Of a DNA stretch of 64,000 nt, positions 54,018 through 62,299 are shown one piece after another. Every line of letters starts with the position of its first letter. The stretch's first letter is position 1. Below the pieces are notes generated by a model, which worked only from the letters and a program-made list of their open reading frames with translations, had not been told where the DNA came from and did no database searches. The stretch is from Streptomyces sp. CB01249. GTDB taxonomy: Bacteria > Actinomycetota > Actinomycetes > Streptomycetales > Streptomycetaceae. The stretch is taken from positions 147,600-211,599 of the forward strand of contig NZ_LISW01000007.1 of NCBI RefSeq assembly GCF_001905735.1. The letters are read 5' to 3'. The position numbers and the translations under genes are program-made.

Positions 54018-54752
54018 CTATTCGGTCGCCGCGAACTGGTTGAACGGCACCGCGTGGTGCATCGCCGCGTCGCGGGCGACGGCGTACCGCACGACCTCGG
54101 CCGGTTCGGTGATCAGCTCGATATCCGTGATGTTGTCGGCGTCATCGAAGTGCAGCAGGGCAACGATGCGCGAGTCGAAGATCCAGAAATCCTCGGTGGG
54201 CAGGTCTGCCGCGTCCTCGCGCCACAGGTATCGGATGTCCTCGCCGACCACCGCGTTGTGTCGGGCGTAGTCGAGCAGGAACCGCTGCTCGATGGTCATG
54301 GGGCGGTCGGCGACGCGCACCCGGCCGACCGTCTTGCCTGCCTCGGTCTGGGCCTTGATGTTGACGAACCAGGGCTCGCTGGGGTCGCAGGGCGAGGACC
54401 CGGTGGCCAGGAACTGCTGAAAGTCGGGGTCCTCACGGTCGGACGCGTATCCGCGCCGCGTCTCCAATCGCCAGGCCGTGTGCTTGAAGGTCTCGAAGAA
54501 GCGGCGGAAGGTGGCCCGATCTAAGAGGTCCGGCGCCCGCTCCATCTCCCTCGGCCCCCAGTTCACGAGCAGTTCGCGCGGCACCACCACCGCCGCATCG
54601 TCTGGCCCGAAGTGCCGGAGCTGTGCCAGGTCTTCCGGGTCGGTGAGGGGCGTGCCTTGCACGATGATCTCGCCCGTGCCGTCGTCCGTGTGCAGGGCGG
54701 GACAACCGTCGACCTTGCTGTCTGTACCGGTGAAGTACAACTTGCGAGCCAT
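54018..54752 (-). CDS. DUF6879-like partner protein, bldA-dependent
   Basis: A 244-aa soluble protein. DRATFRRFFETFKHTAWRLE, VRVADRPMTIEQRFLLDYAR and WREDAADLPTEDFWIFDSRI fit the DUF6879-type partners of XRE/DUF5753 regulators. ATG 54752 follows GGGAGAG. A TTA leucine codon is read at 54522-54524 (minus strand, in PDLLDRATF), so full translation should need the bldA tRNA. It diverges from two small genes across an AT-rich spacer. Molecular function is unknown. Confidence 0.85.
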   Translation of the reverse strand: MARKLYFTGTDSKVDGCPALHTDDGTGEIIVQGTPLTDPEDLAQLRHFGPDDAAVVVPRELLVNWGPREMERAPDLLDRATFRRFFETFKHTAWRLETRRGYASDREDPDFQQFLATGSSPCDPSEPWFVNIKAQTEAGKTVGRVRVADRPMTIEQRFLLDYARHNAVVGEDIRYLWREDAADLPTEDFWIFDSRIVALLHFDDADNITDIELITEPAEVVRYAVARDAAMHHAVPFNQFAATE

Positions 54753-54922
54753 GGACGCTCTCCCTTCGGGGATCTGATCCAACAGCATGGCCGGAGGCTC
54801 TGCTCGCTTCTACGGGATCAGGAAGGGTGCGTGAGAAAACTCCAGCAATCTTCGTGATCATTCGAGCAAATACGAGAAAACAGCATACTCGCAGACAACT
54901 GCGCACTTCTAGCGTCCTGTTC
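54753..54922. promoter_or_regulatory. AT-rich divergent promoter region of the XRE/DUF6879 locus
   Basis: This 170-bp spacer is markedly AT-rich between 54830 and 54915. TAGCGT at 54910-54915 may be the -10 for the plus-strand small genes. It lies only about 8 bp before the ATG, suggesting a leaderless mRNA. No clear palindrome was found. Confidence 0.4.
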
Positions 54923-55126
54923 ATGGCAACCAAGGAACAGCAGGGCATCAGCCCTTACGCGGCAGTGGAGTCTCTGCGGCGGGCACTGACCGACGCCGGA
55001 ATCGTCCTTCCCTCGCTCGGTGTCGACAACGCCTCTCCTGCGCTGCGGCTTGTCGAGCTGGGACGCGTGCATGCCGATGTGGCCGCCCGCCTGGCCGAAG
55101 CACTTCAACGAGGGAGCCACCAGTGA
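54923..55126 (+). CDS. Small acid-helical protein of the XRE/DUF6879 locus
   Basis: A 67-aa protein, MATKEQQGISPYAAVESLRR followed by helices ending LAEALQRGSHQ. It resembles the small helical proteins found divergent to XRE regulators in Streptomyces. It has no ribosome site and may be leaderless. Its stop overlaps the GTG of the next gene (GTGA), so the two are coupled. Function unknown. Confidence 0.75.
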   Translation: MATKEQQGISPYAAVESLRRALTDAGIVLPSLGVDNASPALRLVELGRVHADVAARLAEALQRGSHQ

Positions 55127-55350
55127 CGGGGGTCGAGCGGCCGACGATGCTGAGTCACGGGAAGCTGCCGTACCCGGCGGGCACTCTGGTCATCGACACG
55201 ATCTCGGAGCGCACCGGTCATTTGGTCGGCGTGATCGAGGAGCGCACCAAGGAGACCAACACCTTGGTCAGCCGTCAGGCGTTCATGCGCCCCGTCGGCG
55301 GCGGCATCGAGTGGGACATACCGCTTGAGCGTGTGCACCCTGTGGGGTAG
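55123..55350 (+). CDS. Small beta-rich protein of the XRE/DUF6879 locus
   Basis: A 75-aa protein. PAGTLVIDTISERTGHLVGV and FMRPVGGGIEWDIPLERVHP show the D-x-x-x-x-x-x-G-x-V and LRPxGGGxEW pattern that I recall from small proteins next to Streptomyces XRE/DUF397-type loci. The GTG at 55123 overlaps the previous stop. Function is unknown; a role in the same regulatory switch is inferred from position. Confidence 0.75.
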   Translation: MTGVERPTMLSHGKLPYPAGTLVIDTISERTGHLVGVIEERTKETNTLVSRQAFMRPVGGGIEWDIPLERVHPVG

Positions 55351-55380
55351 TTCAGCCGACACGCCGTCACCCGCCGCCCC

Positions 55381-56229
55381 TCACAGCGAGGTGGCCGCGC
55401 GGACCAGCCCCGCCACCGCCGTCGAGCGGCTGTGCGGGGGCCAGGCGATGACTGTCGTGACGTGGGGGCTGTCGGGTACGGGGACGGCGGTCAGGCCCTC
55501 GTGGAGGTTGGGGCGGATGGATTCCGGGACGATTGCGCAGGCGCGGCCCAGGGCGATGAGTTGGGTGAGTTGGGTGTGGTCGCGGACCTTGGGGCCGGGG
55601 CCGTCCGGGAAGGTGCCGTCGGGGCGGGGCCAGCGTGGGAGGGGGAGGTCGGGGAGGGCGGTGACCTCGGCGAGGCTCAGGTGGGGGCGGGTCGCGAGGG
55701 GGTGGGCCGCCGGGAGGACCGCGACCTGGCCCTCCGTGTGCAGGTCCTCCGTGTCGAAGCCGGCCAGGTCGTCGAACGGTCGGTGCAGCAGGGCCACGTC
55801 GGCCCGGCCGTCGCGCAGTACGCCCGCCTGCTCGCCCGGCCCGCAGAGCAGGACGTCCACGGCGACGGCGCCGGGCTCGGCGGCGTAGGCGTCGAGGAGC
55901 TTGGCCAGCAGTTCGCCGGAGGCGCCCGCCTTCGCGGCGAGGATCACCGCGGGGTGACCGGCCGCGGTGAGGGCGGCCCGGCGAGTACGGCGCTCGGCGG
56001 CCTCGACCGCGTCCAGCGCCGCCCGTGCCTCCCGCAGCAGCACCGCCCCGGCCCCGGTCAGGGTGACGCCCCGGCTGCCGCGCTCCAGGAGCGGCGCGCC
56101 CAGCCGCCGCTCCAGCGCGCCGATCGCCCGGGACAGCGGGGGCTGGGCGATCCCGAGCCGTTGTGCGGCCCGGCCGAAGTGCAGCTCCTCGGCGACCGCG
56201 ACGAAGTACCGCAGTTCACGTGTCTCCAC
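55381..56229 (-). CDS. LysR-family transcriptional regulator
   Basis: A 282-aa protein. METRELRYFVAVAEELHFGR, AAQRLGIAQPPLSRAIGALE and RRLGAPLLERGSRGVTLTGA are canonical LysR DNA-binding segments, and the C-terminal effector domain is complete. I chose GTG 56227-56229. The open frame continues far upstream but overlaps the divergent SDR gene. The shared 103-bp spacer and the LysR logic suggest it controls that SDR. Confidence 0.92.
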   Translation of the reverse strand: METRELRYFVAVAEELHFGRAAQRLGIAQPPLSRAIGALERRLGAPLLERGSRGVTLTGAGAVLLREARAALDAVEAAERRTRRAALTAAGHPAVILAAKAGASGELLAKLLDAYAAEPGAVAVDVLLCGPGEQAGVLRDGRADVALLHRPFDDLAGFDTEDLHTEGQVAVLPAAHPLATRPHLSLAEVTALPDLPLPRWPRPDGTFPDGPGPKVRDHTQLTQLIALGRACAIVPESIRPNLHEGLTAVPVPDSPHVTTVIAWPPHSRSTAVAGLVRAATSL

Positions 56230-56332
56230 ACCACCAGCGTAACGGGCCTCACCAGGAGCGATACCCGGACGGTATCGGCGCCCACCCGGTCGGTCTTGGA
56301 CGCCCCGGCCCGCGAGGAGAACCATCGGAGAC

Positions 56333-57076
56333 ATGACCGAGACGAAGACTGTGAACCACTCCAAGGTCGCCCTGGTGACCGGGGCCAACAAGGGCATCGG
56401 GTACGAAATCGCCGCCGGGCTCGGCGCACTCGGCTGGTCCGTCGGCGTCGGCGCGCGCGACGACGAGCGGCGCGAGGCCGCCGTGGCGAAGCTGCGCGCA
56501 GCCGGGGCCGACGCGTTCGGCGTACCGCTGGACGTGACCGACGACGCGAGCGTGGCCGCGGCGGCCCGGCTGGTGGAGGAGCACGCCGGGCGGCTCGACG
56601 CGCTCGTCAACAACGCGGGGATCACCGGGGGCGGGCCGCAGGAGCCCACCCTTGTCGACGTGGACCGGGTACGGGCAGCCGTGGAGACCAACGTGATCGG
56701 CGTCATCCGCGTCACCAACGCCCTGCTCCCGCTGCTGCGCCGCGCACCCTCGCCGCGCATCGTGAACGTGTCCAGCAGCGTCGGCTCCCTCACGCTCCAG
56801 ACCACCCCCGGCGCCGAGACCGGCCCGATCTCCGCCGCCTACTCGCCGTCCAAGACGTTCCTCAACGCCGTGACCGTGCAGTACGCGAAGGAGCTGGCCG
56901 ACACGAACATCCTGATCAACGCCGTCTGCCCCGGCTTCACCGCGACCGACCTCAACGGCTTCCGCGGGACGCGCACCCCGCAGCAGGGCGCGACCTCCGC
57001 GATCCAGCTGGCCACCGTGGAGGACGACGGCCCGACCGGCCGCTTCTTCAGCGACGAGGGGGAGATCCCCTGGTAG
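56333..57076 (+). CDS. Short-chain dehydrogenase/reductase
   Basis: A classical SDR of 247 aa. The cofactor motif is VALVTGANKGIGYEIAAGLG (TGxxxGxG). ALVNNAGITGGG, IVNVSSSVGSL with the catalytic Ser, and the Tyr-x-x-x-Lys (YSPSK) follow, then VCPGFTATDLNG. An Arg in VGARDDERR suggests NADPH. ATG 56333 has GGAG 8 nt upstream. It is the probable target of the divergent LysR. Substrate unknown. Confidence 0.93.
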   Translation: MTETKTVNHSKVALVTGANKGIGYEIAAGLGALGWSVGVGARDDERREAAVAKLRAAGADAFGVPLDVTDDASVAAAARLVEEHAGRLDALVNNAGITGGGPQEPTLVDVDRVRAAVETNVIGVIRVTNALLPLLRRAPSPRIVNVSSSVGSLTLQTTPGAETGPISAAYSPSKTFLNAVTVQYAKELADTNILINAVCPGFTATDLNGFRGTRTPQQGATSAIQLATVEDDGPTGRFFSDEGEIPW

Positions 57077-57131
57077 CGCGGCCTCCGGCGTCGCGGAGCA
57101 GCGAGTGACCGGCAAGGGGTACTGAGGCCGC

Positions 57132-58049
57132 TCAGCCCGTGGTCCTCGCCGGGCCCGCGTACAGGTACGTGTCGCGCTGCGAGATGTGGCCGGGGTTGGT
57201 GCCGGGCTCCATGTTGCGTTCCAGGAGGCGGCCGGTGGACGGTTGCACGATCCAGTTGGGGTTGTGGTCGCTGTGGACGGGCCACTTCTCCTTCCACTTC
57301 CAGGAGATCCGGGTGCCCGTGCGGCCCGTCGCGTCCTTGACGCCCTCCGTCACCACCGCGCCCGGCGTGGCCGCGAGGACGCGGTAGAGCGCGGCGCGCA
57401 GGCGCGGGGAGACGGGGGCGCCGGTGAGGAGTTCGCCCGCCTGGCGGACCGTCTGCTCGGCGGCGGAGCCCTTCGCTCCGGCCGCGAGGGCGCGGCGGAG
57501 GGCGTCGGGGCGGGTGGGCAGGGTGTCCAGGTCGTCCCAGGCGACGGACGCGTTCCCGACGGCCCAACTGGTGCCGTTCGGGTTCTCCTTGGTGATCGTG
57601 CGGCCGTTCTGCGTCTTGATGACGACCTTGTTCCGGCCCAGATAGGTGTCGTCGGTGTGGGCCCGGTCGCCCTCGACCCAGGTCCGGATGGTCGTCTTCC
57701 AGTACGGGGCCGGGGAAGCGGTTCCCGCCGCCACCCGGTCCGCCATGCTCGTGAACACCTCCGACGCCGACGCGCTCGCCGCCGGGCCGCCGCCTCCGAA
57801 GTCGGTGACCGGGAGCACGGCCGCGCCCACCGCCACCGCCGCGACGGCTGCCGCGAGGGCGAACACCCGGCGGCGTCCGAAGCGGGGGGCGGGCACATCG
57901 GCCGACGCGTCCGCGCCGATCGCGTCCAGGATCAGCGCATGGGCGCGGGCCTGGACCGCCGGGTCGAGGGGTTCGGTGCGGCCGGCGCGTTCCAGGGCGG
58001 CGGCGCCGGGGAAGTCGAGCAGGTCCGTGGGGCGGTTCTCGTGCGTCAT
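57132..58049 (-). CDS. Membrane-anchored partner of an ECF sigma factor (CU044_5270-like)
   Basis: A 305-aa protein with a cytoplasmic N-terminus of about 60 residues, one membrane helix (VFALAAAVAAVAVGAAVLPV) and an external domain. WKTTIRTWVEGDRAH and GTRISWKWKEKWPVHSD are recognisable as the CU044_5270-type extracytoplasmic domain. Its ATG overlaps the sigma-factor stop (ATGA), the standard sigma/anti-sigma layout. Anti-sigma activity is inferred, since no zinc-binding anti-sigma motif (His-x3-Cys-x2-Cys) is present. Confidence 0.82.
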   Translation of the reverse strand: MTHENRPTDLLDFPGAAALERAGRTEPLDPAVQARAHALILDAIGADASADVPAPRFGRRRVFALAAAVAAVAVGAAVLPVTDFGGGGPAASASASEVFTSMADRVAAGTASPAPYWKTTIRTWVEGDRAHTDDTYLGRNKVVIKTQNGRTITKENPNGTSWAVGNASVAWDDLDTLPTRPDALRRALAAGAKGSAAEQTVRQAGELLTGAPVSPRLRAALYRVLAATPGAVVTEGVKDATGRTGTRISWKWKEKWPVHSDHNPNWIVQPSTGRLLERNMEPGTNPGHISQRDTYLYAGPARTTG

Positions 58050-58609
58050 GCGAAGTCTCCCGTCAGGGTCGTACGGGCGGAGCCGGTCAGTCCGTCGCGC
58101 AGGCGGGCGCGGGCCCGGTGCAGGCGGGAACGGGCGGTCCCGGCGGGGATGCCGACGGCGGCGGCCGCCTCGGCGGGGGTCAGCTGCTCCCAGGCCACGA
58201 GCAGCAGCAATTCGCGCTCGGCGGTCGGGAGTTCGGCCAGTCTGCGGCGCAGCTCCGGGGCCACCGAGGCCGCGTCGAGGCGCTGGTCGACCGCCTGCCA
58301 GGGGTCGGCCGTCACGGCGTCGGGGCCCCGCTCCTCGCGGGCCGCGGCGCGCGCCGCGGTCTGCCGGTGGCGGGACAGCACGTTGCGGGCGACGCCGAAC
58401 AGCCAGCCCCGGGCGGAGCCGCGCGCGGCGTCAAACGTCGCGCGGTGGGCGTACGCCTGGAGCCACACCTCGGAGAGCAGGTCGTCGGCGGCGGCCGGGG
58501 CGCGGCGTACGAGGTAGCCGTGGAGGGCGGCCGAGTGGCGGGCGACCAGCGGCTCGAAGGCCGTGGGTTCACGTGCGGAGCGAGCGAGCAGGTCCTCGTC
58601 CGGGTCCAT
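58046..58609 (-). CDS. ECF-type RNA polymerase sigma factor
   Basis: A 187-aa sigma-70 family factor with region 2 (FEPLVARHSAALHGYLVRRA, DDLLSEVWLQAYAH, ARGWLFGVARNVLSRHRQ) and region 4 (LPTAERELLLLVAWEQLTPA, EAAAAVGIPAGTARSRLHRA). ATG 58609 follows AGGAGA. It is coupled to the downstream membrane partner, so it probably responds to an envelope signal. Its own promoter target sequence is not evident nearby. Confidence 0.94.
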   Translation of the reverse strand: MDPDEDLLARSAREPTAFEPLVARHSAALHGYLVRRAPAAADDLLSEVWLQAYAHRATFDAARGSARGWLFGVARNVLSRHRQTAARAAAREERGPDAVTADPWQAVDQRLDAASVAPELRRRLAELPTAERELLLLVAWEQLTPAEAAAAVGIPAGTARSRLHRARARLRDGLTGSARTTLTGDFA

Positions 58610-58691
58610 GAAGTCTCCTGTCCGAGGCCGCCGGGGCGGCGGTCTCACCCCGTACTTGCACAGGAGAACCTCAAGCGTTCGCGGGCAGACC

Positions 58692-59465
58692 TCAGGAGAC
58701 CGCCGCCCGGAACCCCGTGTTCACCGCCGTAAGCCCCCCGTCCACGCACAACGACGTGCCCGTGATCCACTCCGCGTCCGACGACGCGAGGAACGCCACC
58801 GCCTTCGCGATGTCCTCCGGTTCGCCGACGCGGCCCAGCGGGTACAGCGCGCTGACCCGGTCCAGTTCCGCCTCGCGGCCCGACCAGGCGTCGGTGCGGA
58901 TCGTGCCGGGGACGACGAGGTTGGCGCGGACGCCGCGGGGGCCCGCGTGGCCGGCGAGGGTGCGGGTGAGGCTGGCCAGGCCCGCCTTCGCCGCGCTGTA
59001 GGCGTGGTTGCCGAAGTCCTGTACGCCGTTGACGGAGCCGATGGAGACGATCGCGCCCCGCCCGGACGCGGCGAGATGCGGCATCGCGGCCCGCGAGCAC
59101 CGGTACGCGCCGCCCAGGCTGACGTCCAGGTCGCGGTGCCACGTCTCGTCCGGCTCGTCCTCGAAGAGCATGCTGTCCAGGCTGCACGAGTACGCGTTGT
59201 TCACGAGGACGTCGAGACCGCCGAAGGTCTCCACCGCGTGCGCCACCGCCGCCTCGACCGCCGCCCGGTCCGCCACGTCGCAGGCCCGCGCCTCGGCCAC
59301 GCCCCCGGCCGCCCGGATGTCCGCCGCGACGGCCTCCGCCCGGTCGCCGTCCAGGTCGGTGACGAGGACGCGGGCGCACTCCGAGGCCAGCAGGCGGGCG
59401 GTGGCGGCGCCGATGCCCCGGCCCGCACCGGTGATGAGGACGGCGTATCCGTCGAAGCGAGTCAT
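58692..59465 (-). CDS. Short-chain dehydrogenase/reductase
   Basis: A 257-aa classical SDR. AVLITGAGRGIGAATARLLA, VTDLDGDRAEAV (Asp favouring NAD), DVLVNNAYSCSLD, IVSIGSVNGVQ and YSAAKAGL (Tyr-x-x-x-Lys) are present. The C-terminus DAEWITGTSLCVDGGLTAVN is the usual end. Its ATG overlaps the stop of the serine hydrolase gene (ATGA), so they form a two-gene operon. Substrate unknown. Confidence 0.93.
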   Translation of the reverse strand: MTRFDGYAVLITGAGRGIGAATARLLASECARVLVTDLDGDRAEAVAADIRAAGGVAEARACDVADRAAVEAAVAHAVETFGGLDVLVNNAYSCSLDSMLFEDEPDETWHRDLDVSLGGAYRCSRAAMPHLAASGRGAIVSIGSVNGVQDFGNHAYSAAKAGLASLTRTLAGHAGPRGVRANLVVPGTIRTDAWSGREAELDRVSALYPLGRVGEPEDIAKAVAFLASSDAEWITGTSLCVDGGLTAVNTGFRAAVS

Positions 59466-60646
59466 AGCGCCGACCGTACCGCCCGCACCAGGGCCTGGGC
59501 CCGGGGGTCGGCGGTAACTCCCTTCTGGAGGCCGTTGGTTACGTACCCGAAGGCGATCCCGGACTCGGGGTCCGCGAACCCCAGCGACCCGCCCCGGCCG
59601 GGGTGCCCGAAGGAGCCCGGCGCGAGGAGCGGGCTCGACGGGCCGTGGAGCATGTAGCCCAGGCCGAAACGGGTGTTGACGACGAGCACCTGATCCGGGC
59701 CCGCCGACTCCTCCGTGCGCGCGAGCGTCAGCGTCGCCGGGGCGAACAGCCGCTGGCCGTCGACCGGGCCGATCATCGCGGCATAGCAGCGGGCCAGGCC
59801 GCGCGCGGTCGCGGTGCCGTTGGACGCGGGGAGTTCGGCGGCCCGGTACGCCGCGTCGTTCTCGTCGGGCAGCGGGTCGATCGCGCCGAACGCCCGCCGG
59901 GTCAGCGACTCCGGGTCGCGGTAGGCGTCCACCACCGACCGCTTGGGCCGCATCCGCAGCGCCCCGGTGTTCTCGGCGGCGGGCGGCTCGACGGGCCCGA
60001 TCCGGCCGACCCGGTGGGCCTCGTCCTCGGGGATGCCGAACCAGAAGTCGAGGCCGAGCGGGCGGGCGATCTCCTCGGCGACCCAGCGGCCGACGGTGCG
60101 CCCGGTGACGCGGCGCACGAGTTCGCCGATGAGCCAGCTGAAGGTCTGCGCGTGGTAGCCGTGCGCGGTGCCGGGCTCCCAGGCCGGGGCCTGGGCGGCG
60201 ACGGCCTGCGCCCCGCTCACCCCGTCCGCGGCCTCCTCCGGGGTCAGCGGCCGGTCCAGGGCCGGGACGCCCGCCCGGTGGGCGAGGAGGTGGCGGACGA
60301 GGACGCGTTCCTTGCCGTTCGCCTTGAACTCCGGCCAGTACGTGGAGACCGGGGCGTGCAGGTCGATCTGGCCGCGCTGGTGGAGCAGCAGCGGGACGGC
60401 GGCGGCGATGCCCTTGCCCGCGGACCGGACGACCTGGACGGTGTCGACGGCCCAGGGTTCGGTGCCGTCCACGTCTCTGGTGCCGGCCCACAGGTCGACC
60501 ACCTTGCGCCCGTGCCGGTAGACGGCGACCGCCGCCCCCCGGTCCCCGCGCTGCTCGAAGTTACGGACGAACGCGTCCCGGACCGCTTCGAATCCGGGCG
60601 CCGCCGTGCCCCGTACGTCCACGCCTGCTGCCGCACTCCCGCTCAT
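59462..60646 (-). CDS. Serine hydrolase of the class C beta-lactamase/esterase family
   Basis: A 394-aa protein with the Ser-x-x-Lys motif in VVRSAGKGIAAAVPLLLHQ, a tyrosine motif in HGYHAQTFSWLIGELV and a C-terminal HPGRGGS in place of Lys-Thr-Gly. This pattern is typical of EstB-type esterases more than true beta-lactamases. There is no signal peptide, which also favours a cytosolic esterase. ATG 60646 is chosen; GTG 60661 would add five residues. It is co-transcribed with the downstream SDR, perhaps acting on the same ester substrate. Confidence 0.9.
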   Translation of the reverse strand: MSGSAAAGVDVRGTAAPGFEAVRDAFVRNFEQRGDRGAAVAVYRHGRKVVDLWAGTRDVDGTEPWAVDTVQVVRSAGKGIAAAVPLLLHQRGQIDLHAPVSTYWPEFKANGKERVLVRHLLAHRAGVPALDRPLTPEEAADGVSGAQAVAAQAPAWEPGTAHGYHAQTFSWLIGELVRRVTGRTVGRWVAEEIARPLGLDFWFGIPEDEAHRVGRIGPVEPPAAENTGALRMRPKRSVVDAYRDPESLTRRAFGAIDPLPDENDAAYRAAELPASNGTATARGLARCYAAMIGPVDGQRLFAPATLTLARTEESAGPDQVLVVNTRFGLGYMLHGPSSPLLAPGSFGHPGRGGSLGFADPESGIAFGYVTNGLQKGVTADPRAQALVRAVRSAL

Positions 60647-60688
60647 CCCCCCATGGTGCACGGCACCGCAGGTGGGAGGCAGGGCGGG

Positions 60689-61462
60689 TCACCCGGAATT
60701 CACCGTCACGGAACGCGGGTCGAAGCCGAAGGGGAGTTCCAGGCGGTGGGCGCGCATCAGGGGCTCGTCGCAGAGGAGGTCCTGGGTGCGGTCGTCGGCG
60801 GCGATGACCCCGTCGCTGAGGATCACCGCGCGGCCGCAGAGCTCCAGCGCGTACGGCAGGTCGTGCGTGACCATGAGGACGGTGACGTCCAGGGAGCGCA
60901 GGATGTCGGCGAGTTCGCGCCGGGACGCCGGGTCCAGGTTGGAGGAGGGCTCGTCCAGGACCAGGATCTCGGGCCGCATGGCGAGGACGGTGGCGACGGC
61001 GACGCGGCGGCGCTGCCCGAAGGAGAGGTGGTGCGGCGGCCTGCCCGCGTACTCCTCCATGCCGACCTGCTTGAGCGCCTCCATGACCCGCTCCTCCAGC
61101 TCCGCGCCGCGCAGTCCCCCGGCGGCGGGTCCGAAGGCGACGTCCTCGCGGACGGTGGGCATGAAGAGCTGGTCGTCGGGGTCCTGGAAGACGATGCCGA
61201 CGCGGCGGCGGATCTCGGCCATGTTCCGCTTGTCGACCGGCATCCCGGCGACGCGCACCGACCCGGCGCCCGCCTCCAGGATGCCGTTGAGGTGGAGGAC
61301 GAGGGTCGTCTTTCCGGCGCCGTTCGGGCCGAGCAGCGCGACGCGTTCGCCGCGTCCGACGGTCAGGTCGACGCCGAAGAGCGCCTGGTGGCCGTCGGGA
61401 TACGCGTACGCGAGTCCGCTGACCTCCAGGGAGGGCGGTACGGGGGCGGGGTCGGTGCTCAT
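60689..61462 (-). CDS. cbiO: ECF-type cobalt/nickel transporter ATPase
   Basis: A 257-aa ABC ATPase: Walker A LLGPNGAGKTTLVLHLNGIL, Q-loop VGIVFQDPDDQLFMPTVRED, signature HHLSFGQRRRVAVATVLA and Walker B ILVLDEPSSNLDP. LEVSGLAYAYPDGHQALFGV is the CbiO/EcfA N-terminus. The ATG overlaps the cbiQ stop (ATGA). It energises metal uptake together with CbiQ and CbiMN. Confidence 0.94.
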   Translation of the reverse strand: MSTDPAPVPPSLEVSGLAYAYPDGHQALFGVDLTVGRGERVALLGPNGAGKTTLVLHLNGILEAGAGSVRVAGMPVDKRNMAEIRRRVGIVFQDPDDQLFMPTVREDVAFGPAAGGLRGAELEERVMEALKQVGMEEYAGRPPHHLSFGQRRRVAVATVLAMRPEILVLDEPSSNLDPASRRELADILRSLDVTVLMVTHDLPYALELCGRAVILSDGVIAADDRTQDLLCDEPLMRAHRLELPFGFDPRSVTVNSG

Positions 61463-62298
61463 ACGGTCCATCCCACCAGACACACGGCGAGGGCGAGCAC
61501 CGGGAGGGCGGAGGCGTACGCCCACTGGGTGCGGGACGCCGTCACCTGGTCGATGACGGGCATGGTGCCCGCGTAGCCCCGGCTGACCATCGCGAGGTGG
61601 ACGCGTTCGCCGCGTTCGTAGGAGCGGATGAACAGCGCCCCGGCCGACTTGGCGAGGACGCCCCAGTGCCGGATGCCACGCGCCTCGAAGCCGCGGGAGC
61701 GGCGGGCGATGGACATGCGGCGCATCTCGTCGGTGATCACGTCGCCGTACCGGATCATGAAGGACGCGATCTGGACGAGCAGCGGCGGCAGCTTGAGGCG
61801 CTGGAGGCCGAGCAGCAGTTCGCGCAGTTCGGTGGTGGAGGCGAGGAGCACGGAGGCGGCGACCCCGAGCGTGCCCTTGGCCAGCACGTTCCAGGCGCCC
61901 CAGAGGCCGGGGACGCTGACGGAGAGGCCGAGGACGTGGGTCTGCTCGCCGGGCACGACGAACGGCATGAGCAGCGCGAACGCGACGAACGGCACCTCGA
62001 TCAGGAGGCGCTTGAGCAGGAAGCCGGCCGGGATGCGGGCGAGCGCGGTGACGCCCGCGATGAGCAGCGCGTAGAGCCCGAAGGCCCAGACGGCTTCGCG
62101 CGGGGTGGAGACGACGACCACGACGAAGCAGAAGACGGCGGCGAGCTTGCAGTGCGGCGGCAGGTCGTGGACCGGTGAGTGCCCGTGCCGGTAGAGCTTG
62201 TGCGCGTGGCCGGACGCACCCTGGTACGGGGCCGGCCTGGGCCGGGGGCGTTGTGGGTTGCTGTCAGTGGTGGGTTTCCACGGAGCACCGGCGCCCAT
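61459..62298 (-). CDS. cbiQ: ECF-type cobalt/nickel transporter transmembrane subunit
   Basis: A 279-aa membrane protein with five or six helices. The coupling motifs of the T-component are MSIARRSRGFEARG and FIRSYERGERVHLAMVSRGY. ATG 62296-62298 lies 1 bp beyond the cbiMN stop. It forms the transport core with CbiMN and CbiO. Confidence 0.92.
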   Translation of the reverse strand: MGAGAPWKPTTDSNPQRPRPRPAPYQGASGHAHKLYRHGHSPVHDLPPHCKLAAVFCFVVVVVSTPREAVWAFGLYALLIAGVTALARIPAGFLLKRLLIEVPFVAFALLMPFVVPGEQTHVLGLSVSVPGLWGAWNVLAKGTLGVAASVLLASTTELRELLLGLQRLKLPPLLVQIASFMIRYGDVITDEMRRMSIARRSRGFEARGIRHWGVLAKSAGALFIRSYERGERVHLAMVSRGYAGTMPVIDQVTASRTQWAYASALPVLALAVCLVGWTV

Positions 62299-62299
62299 G

